From NCBI GenBank assembly GCA_020627965.1, contig JAHDFX010000023.1:1-40083 (forward strand): a stretch of 40,083 nucleotides of DNA. The letters are read 5' to 3'. The position numbers were made by a program, and so were the translations under genes. The stretch is from Saprospiraceae bacterium. GTDB taxonomy: Bacteria > Bacteroidota > Bacteroidia > Chitinophagales > Saprospiraceae. Shown in pieces: positions 9,101 to 18,944 of the stretch. Under the pieces are notes generated by a model that saw only the letters and a list, made by a program, of their open reading frames with translations, was not told the DNA's origin and did not search any database. The stretch's first letter is position 1. Every line of letters starts with the position of its first letter.

Positions 9101-12100
9101 ATGAAAAACATTATTAAACAAACAGCACTATGCCTGTTTTTGGCTGTTCTTTGTACCCATGTGAATGCCAACAGCCCTTACACACAACAGGTAATTATTA
9201 ATGAGATCAACTATCGTTCTGTTGAATTACAGCAGGATATAGACTTCATTGAATTGTACAATGTCTCCAATTCTACGATAAATATATCGGGATGGAAGCT
9301 TACAGAAGGCATCAGTTACGTTTTCCCTGCAGGAACAAGCATCAGTCCGGGAAATTTCATAACTGTATGTGGAGATCCAGCCACTTGCGAATCTGTTTTG
9401 GGTTTTAGCAATGCCATGGGACCTTACGCTGGTGCTTTGAGCAGTAATGGCGATGAGATTGTACTCAAAGACAATAACTTTCTGGAAGTCGATAAAGTAG
9501 ACTACGAAAGCTGGAAAGAATGGCCTAATGTAAGGTATAATGATTACGTAACAATTGAACCCAACCCTTACAACGCAGCTTATACAGGCAATGTAAAAAA
9601 TAAAGTGGCAATATCCATTCAAAAAATCAACCCATATCTGGATGGTAAGCATGGAGGTAGCTGGGGAGCAGCCTCCCCTACCCCACAGGCTCAAAATACC
9701 ACATACCGATCCGACCATACGATTATTCCAGTCATTAAATCAGTGAGCAAATCACCAGACAAACCCCTAAGCGGACAAGAAGTTCGTATCAAGGCTGATT
9801 TTGATAATGACTCCTTATATGCCAGCATCATGGCGGTCGAATTGGAGTATCAGATCGTAGATGCAGGAAACTATATTGATAAATCTGATCCCGCTTATGC
9901 TAATACATGGACAAGCATTCCGATGTTAGATGATGGCGTGGGGGCAGACTCTACTGCCAATAATGGCTTATATACTGCCTTGATACCAGCTAGCATACAA
10001 GCAAACAGAAGGTTGGTCAGATACCGGGTAAAAGTGACCACGACCAATGGGTTCAGTAAAATATATCCAGACCAAAATCATACCGAAAGCAATTATGCTT
10101 ATTACGTATATGATGGCGATGCAGATTTCAATGGTTACAGTTTTGCTAGTTTAAATCCCTTGCAGAATGTTACGATCATTACAAAAACGACGACTGCCGA
10201 TACTTATATAGGAAACGGTAGTACTAATCTCGGGCAGTTTACGGGTAAAGAGTATCTTGGGGAAGGAACACTTATTTATAATGGCAAAATTTATGACCAT
10301 GTCCGTTTTCGCCCTCGTGGTAAGACCCGCCCACCAAGAATTAAACCAGGTATTAAGTTCGATATGAACTCCGAAAAGAAAATAGCAGTTATTGATGATT
10401 GTGGTGAAGAGTATGATGTGGAACGTGGCAATTTTGTACTATCAGGAACCTGGGTAAATGATGCAGGCTCTCACGGTCTTGTAGAGAACATGCTCTATAA
10501 GATACTTGAATTAACAGGTAGTATTTATAAAAGCGCTGACTATACTTCACTCCGCATCGTGGATGAAGCTACAGAAGCCAATGATTTCTGGGGACTCTAT
10601 GTAATCCTGGAAGATTATGACCAAGACCTGCTCGAAGAACACGGTCTGCCAGAAGGAAATATCTGGGCTACCTACGACCCTGTTGGTGCTCCAAGATTTA
10701 TGTACGTTGACAGCTATGGTGATTTTTCAGGTTCGGTTGGTCAGGATGAATGGGTATGGGCAGGTAGCAATACCAACATTATACCGCCAGTAGAGTCATT
10801 GAATAAGGGTATGTTTTATGGCGATTGGATTGCCAATGAGTTCTGGGCGAATGGAGAATCCAATTATGTAGCCAAGCATAGTTATAGAGAATATTATAAT
10901 CCGGAAACGGGTGAATGGCATGGCTGGTGTACTGATTATGACGGAGCTTTTGGTAGTGGCAATAACGTTGTAGCAGTGAGTACAACAGCGATAGCTGATT
11001 CGAGTGCTAATATACGCCAACCACTACGTATTCCGGTTGAATTACAGATTGAATATAAAGGAGCGCTACGCTCTGCTTACGATTTATTGTTGAATCAGCA
11101 ACAAATAGAATATCTGATAGATTCAGAATCAGAGAAAATTTATACGCCTGGAGCAGCTTATGATTGGACAACTGTTGATCATAGCCGATGGGATGCTTAT
11201 CAAGTTTATTCAGAAGGGAATGTAGACAACCAGTTCGCCTGGTATAAAGGCTGGTTTAGAGATAGAGCCGACTATTTAATGGCTGACTCTATTCATGGAA
11301 TAATGGACAGTGCCATTCCTGAAACACCAACGATCAGTCTGGGAGGAGGTTTAGCATTGGACGAGTTGACTTTTGATAATTCTTTATTTGCTGATCCACA
11401 AGGCGCTGGTACTTTCGCAGCTTTAGAATGGCGTGTTGGAGAATGGAGCGATCCCGCCAATCCCGTTTATGCTGATATTTGTGAAGCAATATATGAAATT
11501 CAAACCGTGTGGAGCAGTGGAGAGATTAGTACATTTTCCAGTAGTTTTACTATACCCGGAACAGCAGCTTTACAAGCTGGCAGAACCTATAAGGTCAGAG
11601 TCAGATATAAAGACGATACAGGTAGATGGAGTCATTGGTCTGAGCCTGTTCAGATCGTACCCGATCCGGCAAATGATAATACTACACCAGAACTGGTTAT
11701 CAATGAAATTATGTATAACCCGATAGGAACCTGCGGAGGCGAGTACATTGAGATCAAAAATGCCGGAAGTAATATTGTGGCATTAGATGGATATAAGTTT
11801 ACAGACGGAATCGAATATGACTTTGCCGATGGTAGTAGTATTCCCGCAGGTGGCCTTATTGTGTTGGCAAGAGACAGCATGGAGTTTGTACAACGATATG
11901 GCTTTGCCCCATTTGGAGATTATGGAGGCTCATTAAGTAATGATGGTGAAAAACTGGAACTCCGTGGTTTATACAACCGGATTGTAGATTCATTGACTTA
12001 TGATGATAGCAACCCCTGGGATGAAGCCCCCGATGGGTTTGGCCCCTCTTTGGAATTATTGAGTACTTCATATGATAATAGTTTATTTGAAAGCTGGTTC

Positions 12101-14458
12101 CGTTCTGATGATGTTTGTGGAACGCCAGGCAGTGAAAATTCCGGCGTTTGTAGTGGTACGGCAGAAGCGATTGTTATTAATGAGATCAATTATAATTCCA
12201 ATAATGGCGTAACAGATCCAGGAGATTGGGTAGAATTATACAACCCTAATCCTAATCCAGTAGATATTTCAGGATGGACTTTTCATGATAATGGAAATAC
12301 TTTTAAAATACCCGCAGGAACAAGTATAGAAGCAGAAGACTTTTTAGTACTTGTGGAAGATGAAACGATGTTTTCCCCAACTTTCACGCATTTGACAAGT
12401 GATCAATACCTCGGTAATTTCACTTTTGGACTCAGTAACAAAGGCGAACGAGTAAGTTTGTTTGACGAGAATAAGTGTTTGTCTGACTTTTTAGTATTTG
12501 ATGACAATGCTCCATGGGACACTATTCCTGATGGGAATGGCCCAACATTATCATTGATTACGCCAGACTTAGATAATACCCTCCCCGGATCATGGGAAGG
12601 TTCATCAAATATTAACTCAGCTTATGGTACACCAGGGCGTCCCAATACACCATGTCCTGAAAGTACCTTTGGTATTCCTTCTCCTATTTGTGTAGGTTTC
12701 CCGGCTACGATAACAATTGATAGTTTATATCCTGGAATGACCGTAAACTGGCTATCTTTTGGTGTAGTCGCAGACTCTCTTGAAGCAACGTGGAATAGTC
12801 CGGGGGTTAAAACTATTCAGATACTAACCAGGTATTTTGAATGTACTAAGATATATACTCAACAGGTTACGGTAGTGGATTGTAACGATTCACCCATTGC
12901 CTTGAATGATGATTTCCTTATCATAGAAGATAACCCACTAAATGAAGTAATCAGTTTAAATGACACTGATCCTGATGGAGATGATCTTATGTGGAGCACA
13001 ACACCTGTTAACGAACCTGCAAATGGTACTGTGACCATAAATGATGATGGAACATTCACTTATGAACCTGACCTTGATTTTTCAGGTAATGATAGTTTCA
13101 CTTATGAGGTTTGTGACAATATTGTGAATGATATAACCATTTCTAAAACTTTTAGAGGACAAGTCAGTTCAGGAGCCGATGATGTAGAGGAATTTGCTGC
13201 TAGTGGTAATATTAAAGTCAGCAGTGGAGACCTTGACTTAATGGATGATAATGGAACTGTTTTTAGCGCTGTAGGGATAAGAATAGCCGACATTCGGATA
13301 CCGAATAACGCGAATATCACAAACGCATATTTTCAGTTTGTTGCAGATGAGACCAATGAAGAAGCAACATCACTTACAATTAGCGCAGAAGCAGTTGGAA
13401 ATGCACAACCGATTCCAACGGATGCATATGCAATAACCAGTAAAATTAAGACAAATGCATCCGCAAACTGGTCAGAAATTCCTACCTGGACGGCTGGAAA
13501 TACTTACCTGAGTGATGATATTAGTGTTGTTATACAAGAACTTGTGAACCGTCCTGACTGGCAAAATGGTAATGCTATGACATTTATCTTTGAAGGAACA
13601 GGAACGAGAACACCAGAGGCTTTTGAAGGAGGATGGATCGTAGCTCCGAAACTTGTGGTTGATTATGAAGTAGTAGGAGAACCTCAAGATATATCGCTCT
13701 GCGATCAGGCAGAAGTTAATATCATTGTTGAACAAGGTTGTGTAGATGCTTATATATATGCTTTTCTGGAAGGCCCTTTTGATTCCTTAGCTACTGAAAT
13801 GAAAACTACCCTGAATACAGAGAGAGGGGTATTGCCAGGGCAAACACCTAGCAGTGATTTAGTGAGTGCTACGCCTGCCGGACAGCCATATAATATCATT
13901 CCATGGAATTATGGAGGAACCGAAGGTACTGGCTGGACAGATGCCAATTATACCTCAGATATGGTGGATTGGGTGCTGGTATCTACTCGTACTGATATAG
14001 ATAAAAGTAGTGAAGTAGGCAGAGCAGCAGGAATATTGCATAAAGATGGCGCAATTACTTTTCCGGAAGGCTGTGTACTGGAAAATATTGGTGTAGATTC
14101 TGTCTATATTGTTGTAGAACATAGAAATCATATGGGAATCATGTCGCCAACTAAAGTACCTGTTGACAATCTTTCTATTACCTGGGATTTTAGGTTTACT
14201 GACAGCTACAGAGACCCAACGAGTGTCGGGCAGAAATCAATAGGCGAAGAAGCATGGGTAATGTTTGGAGGTGATGGCGACCAATCTGATGCCCCCAGTT
14301 ATGATATTAAGTCTACTGATAAATATGCCTGGTTGGATGGCAATGGCTTATTCAACCAATACAATCAGGTAGATTATAATCTGGATGGTGATACAAATGG
14401 AGGTGACAAACTAATTTGGAATGAAAATAACGGGGTGTCTTCCAGAGTGCCAAAATAA
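9101..14458 (+). CDS. Large secreted lamin-tail/CotH-kinase-like surface protein
   Basis: 1785 residues with a signal peptide (1-23). Order: lamin-tail domain 1 (about 28-160, VIINEINYRS…IELYN), beta linker, CotH-like domain (about 350-720; FRPRGKTRPPRIKPG, DFWGLYVILEDYDQDLL, CTDYDGAFG), lamin-tail 2 (about 862-1000, ELVINEIMYNP), lamin-tail 3 (about 1020-1180, IVINEINYNS), an Ig-like segment, a cadherin/VCBS-like tandem domain (about 1264-1343), a DNRLRE-like beta domain (about 1348-1527), and a final domain ending in DYNLDGDTNGGD, a single dockerin-like calcium loop, then NNGVSSRVPK. CotH proteins are atypical kinases known to phosphorylate spore-coat proteins; here the domain would act outside the cell, which is inference. 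It stands alone, with a strong terminator just downstream. Confidence 0.85.
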   Translation: MKNIIKQTALCLFLAVLCTHVNANSPYTQQVIINEINYRSVELQQDIDFIELYNVSNSTINISGWKLTEGISYVFPAGTSISPGNFITVCGDPATCESVLGFSNAMGPYAGALSSNGDEIVLKDNNFLEVDKVDYESWKEWPNVRYNDYVTIEPNPYNAAYTGNVKNKVAISIQKINPYLDGKHGGSWGAASPTPQAQNTTYRSDHTIIPVIKSVSKSPDKPLSGQEVRIKADFDNDSLYASIMAVELEYQIVDAGNYIDKSDPAYANTWTSIPMLDDGVGADSTANNGLYTALIPASIQANRRLVRYRVKVTTTNGFSKIYPDQNHTESNYAYYVYDGDADFNGYSFASLNPLQNVTIITKTTTADTYIGNGSTNLGQFTGKEYLGEGTLIYNGKIYDHVRFRPRGKTRPPRIKPGIKFDMNSEKKIAVIDDCGEEYDVERGNFVLSGTWVNDAGSHGLVENMLYKILELTGSIYKSADYTSLRIVDEATEANDFWGLYVILEDYDQDLLEEHGLPEGNIWATYDPVGAPRFMYVDSYGDFSGSVGQDEWVWAGSNTNIIPPVESLNKGMFYGDWIANEFWANGESNYVAKHSYREYYNPETGEWHGWCTDYDGAFGSGNNVVAVSTTAIADSSANIRQPLRIPVELQIEYKGALRSAYDLLLNQQQIEYLIDSESEKIYTPGAAYDWTTVDHSRWDAYQVYSEGNVDNQFAWYKGWFRDRADYLMADSIHGIMDSAIPETPTISLGGGLALDELTFDNSLFADPQGAGTFAALEWRVGEWSDPANPVYADICEAIYEIQTVWSSGEISTFSSSFTIPGTAALQAGRTYKVRVRYKDDTGRWSHWSEPVQIVPDPANDNTTPELVINEIMYNPIGTCGGEYIEIKNAGSNIVALDGYKFTDGIEYDFADGSSIPAGGLIVLARDSMEFVQRYGFAPFGDYGGSLSNDGEKLELRGLYNRIVDSLTYDDSNPWDEAPDGFGPSLELLSTSYDNSLFESWFRSDDVCGTPGSENSGVCSGTAEAIVINEINYNSNNGVTDPGDWVELYNPNPNPVDISGWTFHDNGNTFKIPAGTSIEAEDFLVLVEDETMFSPTFTHLTSDQYLGNFTFGLSNKGERVSLFDENKCLSDFLVFDDNAPWDTIPDGNGPTLSLITPDLDNTLPGSWEGSSNINSAYGTPGRPNTPCPESTFGIPSPICVGFPATITIDSLYPGMTVNWLSFGVVADSLEATWNSPGVKTIQILTRYFECTKIYTQQVTVVDCNDSPIALNDDFLIIEDNPLNEVISLNDTDPDGDDLMWSTTPVNEPANGTVTINDDGTFTYEPDLDFSGNDSFTYEVCDNIVNDITISKTFRGQVSSGADDVEEFAASGNIKVSSGDLDLMDDNGTVFSAVGIRIADIRIPNNANITNAYFQFVADETNEEATSLTISAEAVGNAQPIPTDAYAITSKIKTNASANWSEIPTWTAGNTYLSDDISVVIQELVNRPDWQNGNAMTFIFEGTGTRTPEAFEGGWIVAPKLVVDYEVVGEPQDISLCDQAEVNIIVEQGCVDAYIYAFLEGPFDSLATEMKTTLNTERGVLPGQTPSSDLVSATPAGQPYNIIPWNYGGTEGTGWTDANYTSDMVDWVLVSTRTDIDKSSEVGRAAGILHKDGAITFPEGCVLENIGVDSVYIVVEHRNHMGIMSPTKVPVDNLSITWDFRFTDSYRDPTSVGQKSIGEEAWVMFGGDGDQSDAPSYDIKSTDKYAWLDGNGLFNQYNQVDYNLDGDTNGGDKLIWNENNGVSSRVPK

Positions 14459-14510
14459 TTACCCTGAGTTGCAGATAACGCAACTTGAAATGATTAGATT
14501 TTATTGAAAA

Positions 14511-14556
14511 ACAAAAAGGTCTCTTTCGCAAATACGAAAGAGACCTTTTTTTGTTT
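14511..14556. terminator. Intrinsic terminator after the CotH/lamin-tail gene
   Basis: AAAAAGGTCTCTTTCG and its exact complement CGAAAGAGACCTTTTT flank a 6-nt loop, followed by TT and a GTTT tail. It is a strong 16-bp stem with an A-run/T-run, about 55 nt after the stop codon. The remaining gap up to 14661 shows nothing else recognisable. Confidence 0.93.
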
Positions 14557-14661
14557 AAAAACGCTATTTATAAAGCTTTTATACATGTTGTTTGCAACAC
14601 AACTGAAGTAAAACAGTCTTCTTATATGTAATCATATTTATAACCAAATAGTATATTTACA

Positions 14662-16134
14662 ATGAGAAGTTTTTTCATTATTATTTTTATTACCTATCAA
14701 ATTACCAGCCTAAATAGCCAGACACCACACTCCAATTCAGAACTACCATTATCTATTAATGAAGATGGTGCTGCCCCTGATAAAACAGCCATAGTAGACA
14801 TTCAAAGTCAACACAAAGGCTTACTCATTCCTCGGATGCCATATTACGATATTGAGCAAATTACAGCGCCGGCAGAAGGGCTAATGATCTATGATACTGA
14901 ATTTCACTGCCTGCGTATTTATATACAGGGAGCATGGCACTGTTTGTATCAAAGAATGAGTGGACCTGATGCGGTGCCAACAGTAACCGGCTGGGCAAAC
15001 CCTACCTATGATGAAGACTGGAATAATGGTATTGCTATAGATTCTGAAGAAAATATATACGTAACTATGGAGACGGAAGACAGTGAAACCCGATTGAGGA
15101 AGTTCGACAATAAAGGAAATATTCTTTGGGATATATTTGAAGACCCAGGAAGTGAAATGAGACTACCTGTCGTAGACCAGAACGATAATGTCTTCGTAAC
15201 GGGAACCGGACCAAGCTTTAATGGCGTATCGGTGGCTTTCGATAACTATATTGCCAAAACTGTGCCCGACGGTTCATCTTCTGAAGTCTATAGTTTACCA
15301 GGAGCAGACATTAGCGATATGGCTGTAGATTATGCAGGAAATTTGATATTTGTTTTTACTTTCAATCAAGTTACTTTCAATGGTACTACTTACACAGATA
15401 TTACGGGCGACAATATTTTAAAAGTTGGCGTAGCAAAACTAGACAATAACTTAAATGAACTCTGGCTACAGGTATTAGACGTATATAATTCCGGTAATTA
15501 CTATCTCTCAGAAAAAGTAGCCGTAGATACTGATAATAATATCTATGTGGGAGCAATACATGAAAACGGAGTAGGGCATTATTCTATACCAGCAGCGGAT
15601 ATTAAGAACTCAAATATTTTTGTCTCCAAATTGGCTAATTCAAATGGCACACACATTTGGACAAGAAGCTTCGGAACGGATCTAGATTTCACTGAATTTC
15701 ATGTGGCTTGGGGAGGAGGTACTGTCTTTGCAGGAGGTATACAGAGGGGAGCATCTTATTCAGATTCAGATGTTATAATAAAGGCATATAATGATACTTA
15801 TAATATTGTAAAAGCTACTTTGGAGCCTGAAGGAAAGGAAGATTGGTTTAATTTTACTGCAAATGCAACTACTGGTGAACTTGCTGTGACTTTTATTCCC
15901 AGGGAAGGAAGCAACTGGTATTATAATCCAGCAAAATTATTGATTTACAATTCATCATATACAAGTATAGAAGAACCCCGGATATACGACCAGACTTTTT
16001 CCCTGCCAGGAAAACTGACATTTAATAACAGCGGATCAGTTATCTATGGCATAGGAAATGGAACTCAAGTTGGAAATGCCAGCATTACCAATAACGGCGA
16101 AGGGCATATTATTTTTAAATTTTTAAATCAATAA
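14662..16134 (+). CDS. Secreted propeller-like protein with tail-fibre-type N-terminal motif
   Basis: 490 residues; signal peptide 1 to about 19 (TSLNSQ). Residues 30-90 carry a motif common at the N-termini of Bacteroidota surface proteins: INEDGAAPDKTAIVDIQSQ, KGLLIPRMPYYDI and GLMIYDTEFHCLRIYIQGAW. This is the 'ildvqs-kG-l-pRm … GlivYdt' pattern seen in trimeric or collagen-tail style proteins. The remainder repeats short beta units (IAIDSEENIYV, VAVDTDNNIYVGA, LVVDQNDNVFVTG-like), consistent with a propeller of the SBBP kind. No T9SS sorting domain is seen; the protein ends IIFKFLNQ. Function unknown. It stands alone between two terminator hairpins. Confidence 0.7.
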   Translation: MRSFFIIIFITYQITSLNSQTPHSNSELPLSINEDGAAPDKTAIVDIQSQHKGLLIPRMPYYDIEQITAPAEGLMIYDTEFHCLRIYIQGAWHCLYQRMSGPDAVPTVTGWANPTYDEDWNNGIAIDSEENIYVTMETEDSETRLRKFDNKGNILWDIFEDPGSEMRLPVVDQNDNVFVTGTGPSFNGVSVAFDNYIAKTVPDGSSSEVYSLPGADISDMAVDYAGNLIFVFTFNQVTFNGTTYTDITGDNILKVGVAKLDNNLNELWLQVLDVYNSGNYYLSEKVAVDTDNNIYVGAIHENGVGHYSIPAADIKNSNIFVSKLANSNGTHIWTRSFGTDLDFTEFHVAWGGGTVFAGGIQRGASYSDSDVIIKAYNDTYNIVKATLEPEGKEDWFNFTANATTGELAVTFIPREGSNWYYNPAKLLIYNSSYTSIEEPRIYDQTFSLPGKLTFNNSGSVIYGIGNGTQVGNASITNNGEGHIIFKFLNQ

Positions 16135-16159
16135 AACGTCTCGACCAAATATCATAATT

Positions 16160-16221
16160 AGTACCAGCTTACCTTCAGTCGCCGTTCCTATGTGAACTCG
16201 GTGACTGAAGGCACTGGTACC
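16160..16221. terminator. Long two-part hairpin between convergent genes
   Basis: GTACCAG pairs with CTGGTAC and CCTTCAGTC with GACTGAAGG, separated by small internal loops, followed on the forward strand by CTAGTATTTTTT. It lies between the convergent propeller-like and GH16 genes and can end transcription from the forward side. Confidence 0.8.
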
Positions 16222-16230
16222 TAGTATTTT

Positions 16231-18882
16231 TTACTGACAATCCTCGATCTCTGCTGAAAAATTAGAATTAGAACCAACGGAGAAGTTGTTTTTTAAATGA
16301 ACCTGTTCGCCAGCTTTATAAATAGCATTGGAATTAATGGCTGCATCTGATTCGACAGTTTGGGCTGCCCGATAAGTGCCATTTACTGTTGCCAGCCCTG
16401 TATGCATAAGCGTAGAGGCGCAAGCAGAAGCCTGTATACAACTCAAATCCGAAATACTCACAGCACTCACATAAATATCAATATCTGTAGAACCTACATT
16501 CAGATTAAAAATAGCCGCCGGATCATTGGCATCATTCATCGTGAATTGGTAAGTGTAAATAGTGGGACTAGCTGTAAAGTTCTGCGTTAGGTAAGCATAC
16601 TGATCCCCCCCTGCACGACTAATAATAATCGAACCACTACGAGGAGCATCCGCATAAACTTCCATTCTGAGTTGATAAGTTTTACCCGTTTCCAGCAGGA
16701 ATCCGCTTTGCCGTAAGGCAATATGCCAATCTGTACTTCCTGGCGTAATAATATCTAGCTTCATATCCCCATTTGGCATCATGTCAAGACTGGCATTGGA
16801 GGTACCATAATTATAGGCTGTCCAGTCATTTGTACCATTATCAAAGTTCCAGTTTTGCAGAGATTCACATACACTCGGACAAATATCTGGCGTGCAGGGA
16901 TTCTTATCATCAGGATCATCAGCTATGCAGTAGCCATCATTATCTACGTCGGTGTAGATACCCTGGCATTGACAGAACTCATCATACATATCATCAATGG
17001 TACAGGCATCTCCATCATCACAGGGCGTATCTATAGCCACTCCATTAATACTGATGTCATCTACATAGACATCCGTCAGGTCATTGCCCACATTCAAATT
17101 AAAAACGCCATTGGTGTTCGTAGCATCATTCATGGTGAACTGATATTCATAAACAGTAGGCGTCGTTGTGAGCGATTGAGCAATATAGGCATACTGCGTT
17201 CCATTAGACTGACTGATAATTATCGGGCAACTACGTGGTGCATCTGCATAAGCGCTGAGCCTGATCGTATAAGTCATCCCATTTTCCAGATAGAGTCCCG
17301 TTTGCCGTAAGGCTAAATGCCAACTGCTCGTACCGGCATTGCTGATGTCTATTTTTGCAAAGCCATTGCCCGTAAGGGATAAATTACCATCAGCCGAACC
17401 ATATCTATACAAGCTCCAGCCATCTGAGACATTAGCAAAATTCCCGTTTTCAACTATATCACAAGGGGTTTCACATACATCAGGAATACAAGGATCATTA
17501 TCATTCGGATCATTGCCAACACAATACCCATCGCCGTCAGCATCGGTATAGGTGCCCAGACAATCACAGTTATTGTCATACATATCATCAATGGTACAGG
17601 CATCTCCATCATCACAAGAACCGCCTATTTCAATTTCGCTAATGCTAATGTCATCTACATATACATCCGTTGGATCATTGCCAACATTCAGATTAAAAAC
17701 ACCGTCGGCATCTGTGGCGTCATTCATCGTGAATTGATATTCATAAACTGTGGGAGTAGTGGTGAGCGATTGGGCAATATAGGCATATTGTGATCCGCCA
17801 GACTGGCTAATAATGATCGGACAACTACGTGCAGCATCAGCATAAGCTTTCAGACGGATATTATAAGTCTTGCCATTTTCCAGGTATAGTCCCGTTTGCC
17901 GTAAGGCTAGATGCCAACTGCTTGTACCGGCATTGCTGATGTCGATTTTAGCAAAGCCATTGCCCGTAAGGGATAAATTACCATCGGCTGAACCATATTT
18001 GTATAAACTCCAGTCTGTGAAACTATTATCAAAACCGCCATTACTGACCAGATTACAGTCAGTAGGAGGGGGGCAATTGCCCAAGTCCTGATAGACACGT
18101 ACCCAGTCCACTTCCATTGCTGCGGGGAGTTGGTTGATGCCATTATTCGCATCGTTCCAGGGAGCAGATAAATAGTCGCCACCTACTGCAACATTCAGCC
18201 TTAAATAGAAACCAATATCAAAAGGGCCGGGGTGTGTAGTCGCATTAGGTTCATCAAAATTATTGATAGTGCCATAGTAATTGCCATCTATATAAAAATC
18301 GAGTTGGCCTAATTGCCACTCTACTGTATAAACATGCCAGTTATCAGCACCATTGCCTGGAGAAAAAGTATATGTTTGTTTGTCTTGTTGTTTGTCACCA
18401 GGGCTATTTCCCCAATGAGCATTTCCATACGACTTCGTCATGTCGTGTCCCTTTATTTCCGTAATGTCTATTTCTCCGCTTTGTGGCCAAGCGCCATATA
18501 TGGGATCTTGAGGACTCATCCAGAACGCTGGCCAGGTGCTATTAGACGCCGGCATTTTTATACGAGCCTCAAAGCGTCCGAAAGTCCAGTCTATACGATC
18601 TTTAGTTTGTATGAAGCCAGAGGTAAAATCTTTTGGTGTACCAAAGCAGTCGAAGCCGGGTTCATAGCGAGCTTCCAGAAATAAAGAACCATTGGATACA
18701 GAGGTATTGGCGGGGTCATAACAGTTTTGTACATTAGAGCCATTCCAGCCACCGTTCTGGTATCGCCATTTCGTATCATCAATGCTGTTGCCGTCAAAAT
18801 TTTCTTCCCAGACAAGTTCGTAGCATTGTGCATAAACTTGTATTGTGAGGGTTATGAGTAGTAGTGTGAATAAATTTTTCAT
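16231..18882 (-). CDS. GH16 beta-glucanase with three carbohydrate-binding modules, secreted
   Basis: 883 residues with signal peptide 1-19 (QVYAQ). The GH16 domain (about 22-265) carries the catalytic E-x-D-x-x-E as E137, D139 and E142 in GEIDITEIKG, with WPAFWM upstream and a final VDWVRVY strand. This fits laminarinase or endo-beta-1,3(4)-glucanase activity; exact substrate unknown. Three CBM4/9-like modules begin at C276, C474 and C672. They are joined by acidic cysteine-rich linkers (CDDGDACTIDDMYD, then a DADGDGYC-type thrombospondin-3-like calcium stretch). The C-terminus (about 820-883) is a 3-coathanger-stack-like module ending FSAEIEDCQ, like the xylanase here. No classical T9SS domain. 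The DUF547 lipoprotein gene lies 62 nt upstream on the same strand and may share its transcript. Confidence 0.93.
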   Translation of the reverse strand: MKNLFTLLLITLTIQVYAQCYELVWEENFDGNSIDDTKWRYQNGGWNGSNVQNCYDPANTSVSNGSLFLEARYEPGFDCFGTPKDFTSGFIQTKDRIDWTFGRFEARIKMPASNSTWPAFWMSPQDPIYGAWPQSGEIDITEIKGHDMTKSYGNAHWGNSPGDKQQDKQTYTFSPGNGADNWHVYTVEWQLGQLDFYIDGNYYGTINNFDEPNATTHPGPFDIGFYLRLNVAVGGDYLSAPWNDANNGINQLPAAMEVDWVRVYQDLGNCPPPTDCNLVSNGGFDNSFTDWSLYKYGSADGNLSLTGNGFAKIDISNAGTSSWHLALRQTGLYLENGKTYNIRLKAYADAARSCPIIISQSGGSQYAYIAQSLTTTPTVYEYQFTMNDATDADGVFNLNVGNDPTDVYVDDISISEIEIGGSCDDGDACTIDDMYDNNCDCLGTYTDADGDGYCVGNDPNDNDPCIPDVCETPCDIVENGNFANVSDGWSLYRYGSADGNLSLTGNGFAKIDISNAGTSSWHLALRQTGLYLENGMTYTIRLSAYADAPRSCPIIISQSNGTQYAYIAQSLTTTPTVYEYQFTMNDATNTNGVFNLNVGNDLTDVYVDDISINGVAIDTPCDDGDACTIDDMYDEFCQCQGIYTDVDNDGYCIADDPDDKNPCTPDICPSVCESLQNWNFDNGTNDWTAYNYGTSNASLDMMPNGDMKLDIITPGSTDWHIALRQSGFLLETGKTYQLRMEVYADAPRSGSIIISRAGGDQYAYLTQNFTASPTIYTYQFTMNDANDPAAIFNLNVGSTDIDIYVSAVSISDLSCIQASACASTLMHTGLATVNGTYRAAQTVESDAAINSNAIYKAGEQVHLKNNFSVGSNSNFSAEIEDCQ
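16438..18057 (-). repeat. Triplicated 594-bp coding repeat in the GH16 gene
   Basis: Three units begin at the codons for C276, C474 and C672, each exactly 198 codons apart (17464-18057, 16870-17463, and the partial third 16438-16869). Units 1 and 2 are almost identical at DNA level over long stretches (compare 17296-17410 with 17890-18004, mostly silent changes). The third unit is clearly diverged. This implies an old duplication followed by a recent duplication or gene conversion. Confidence 0.9.
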
Positions 18883-18944
18883 AGCGAATGTATTTACTCA
18901 CAAATTACAAATAAATATTATTTTATTTAAATTGTGTTAAGCGT

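Noticed and set aside
9227-9718. Reverse ORF of 163 codons
   Set aside because: Lies wholly antisense to the lamin-tail domain of the CotH gene, whose frame is clearly coding.
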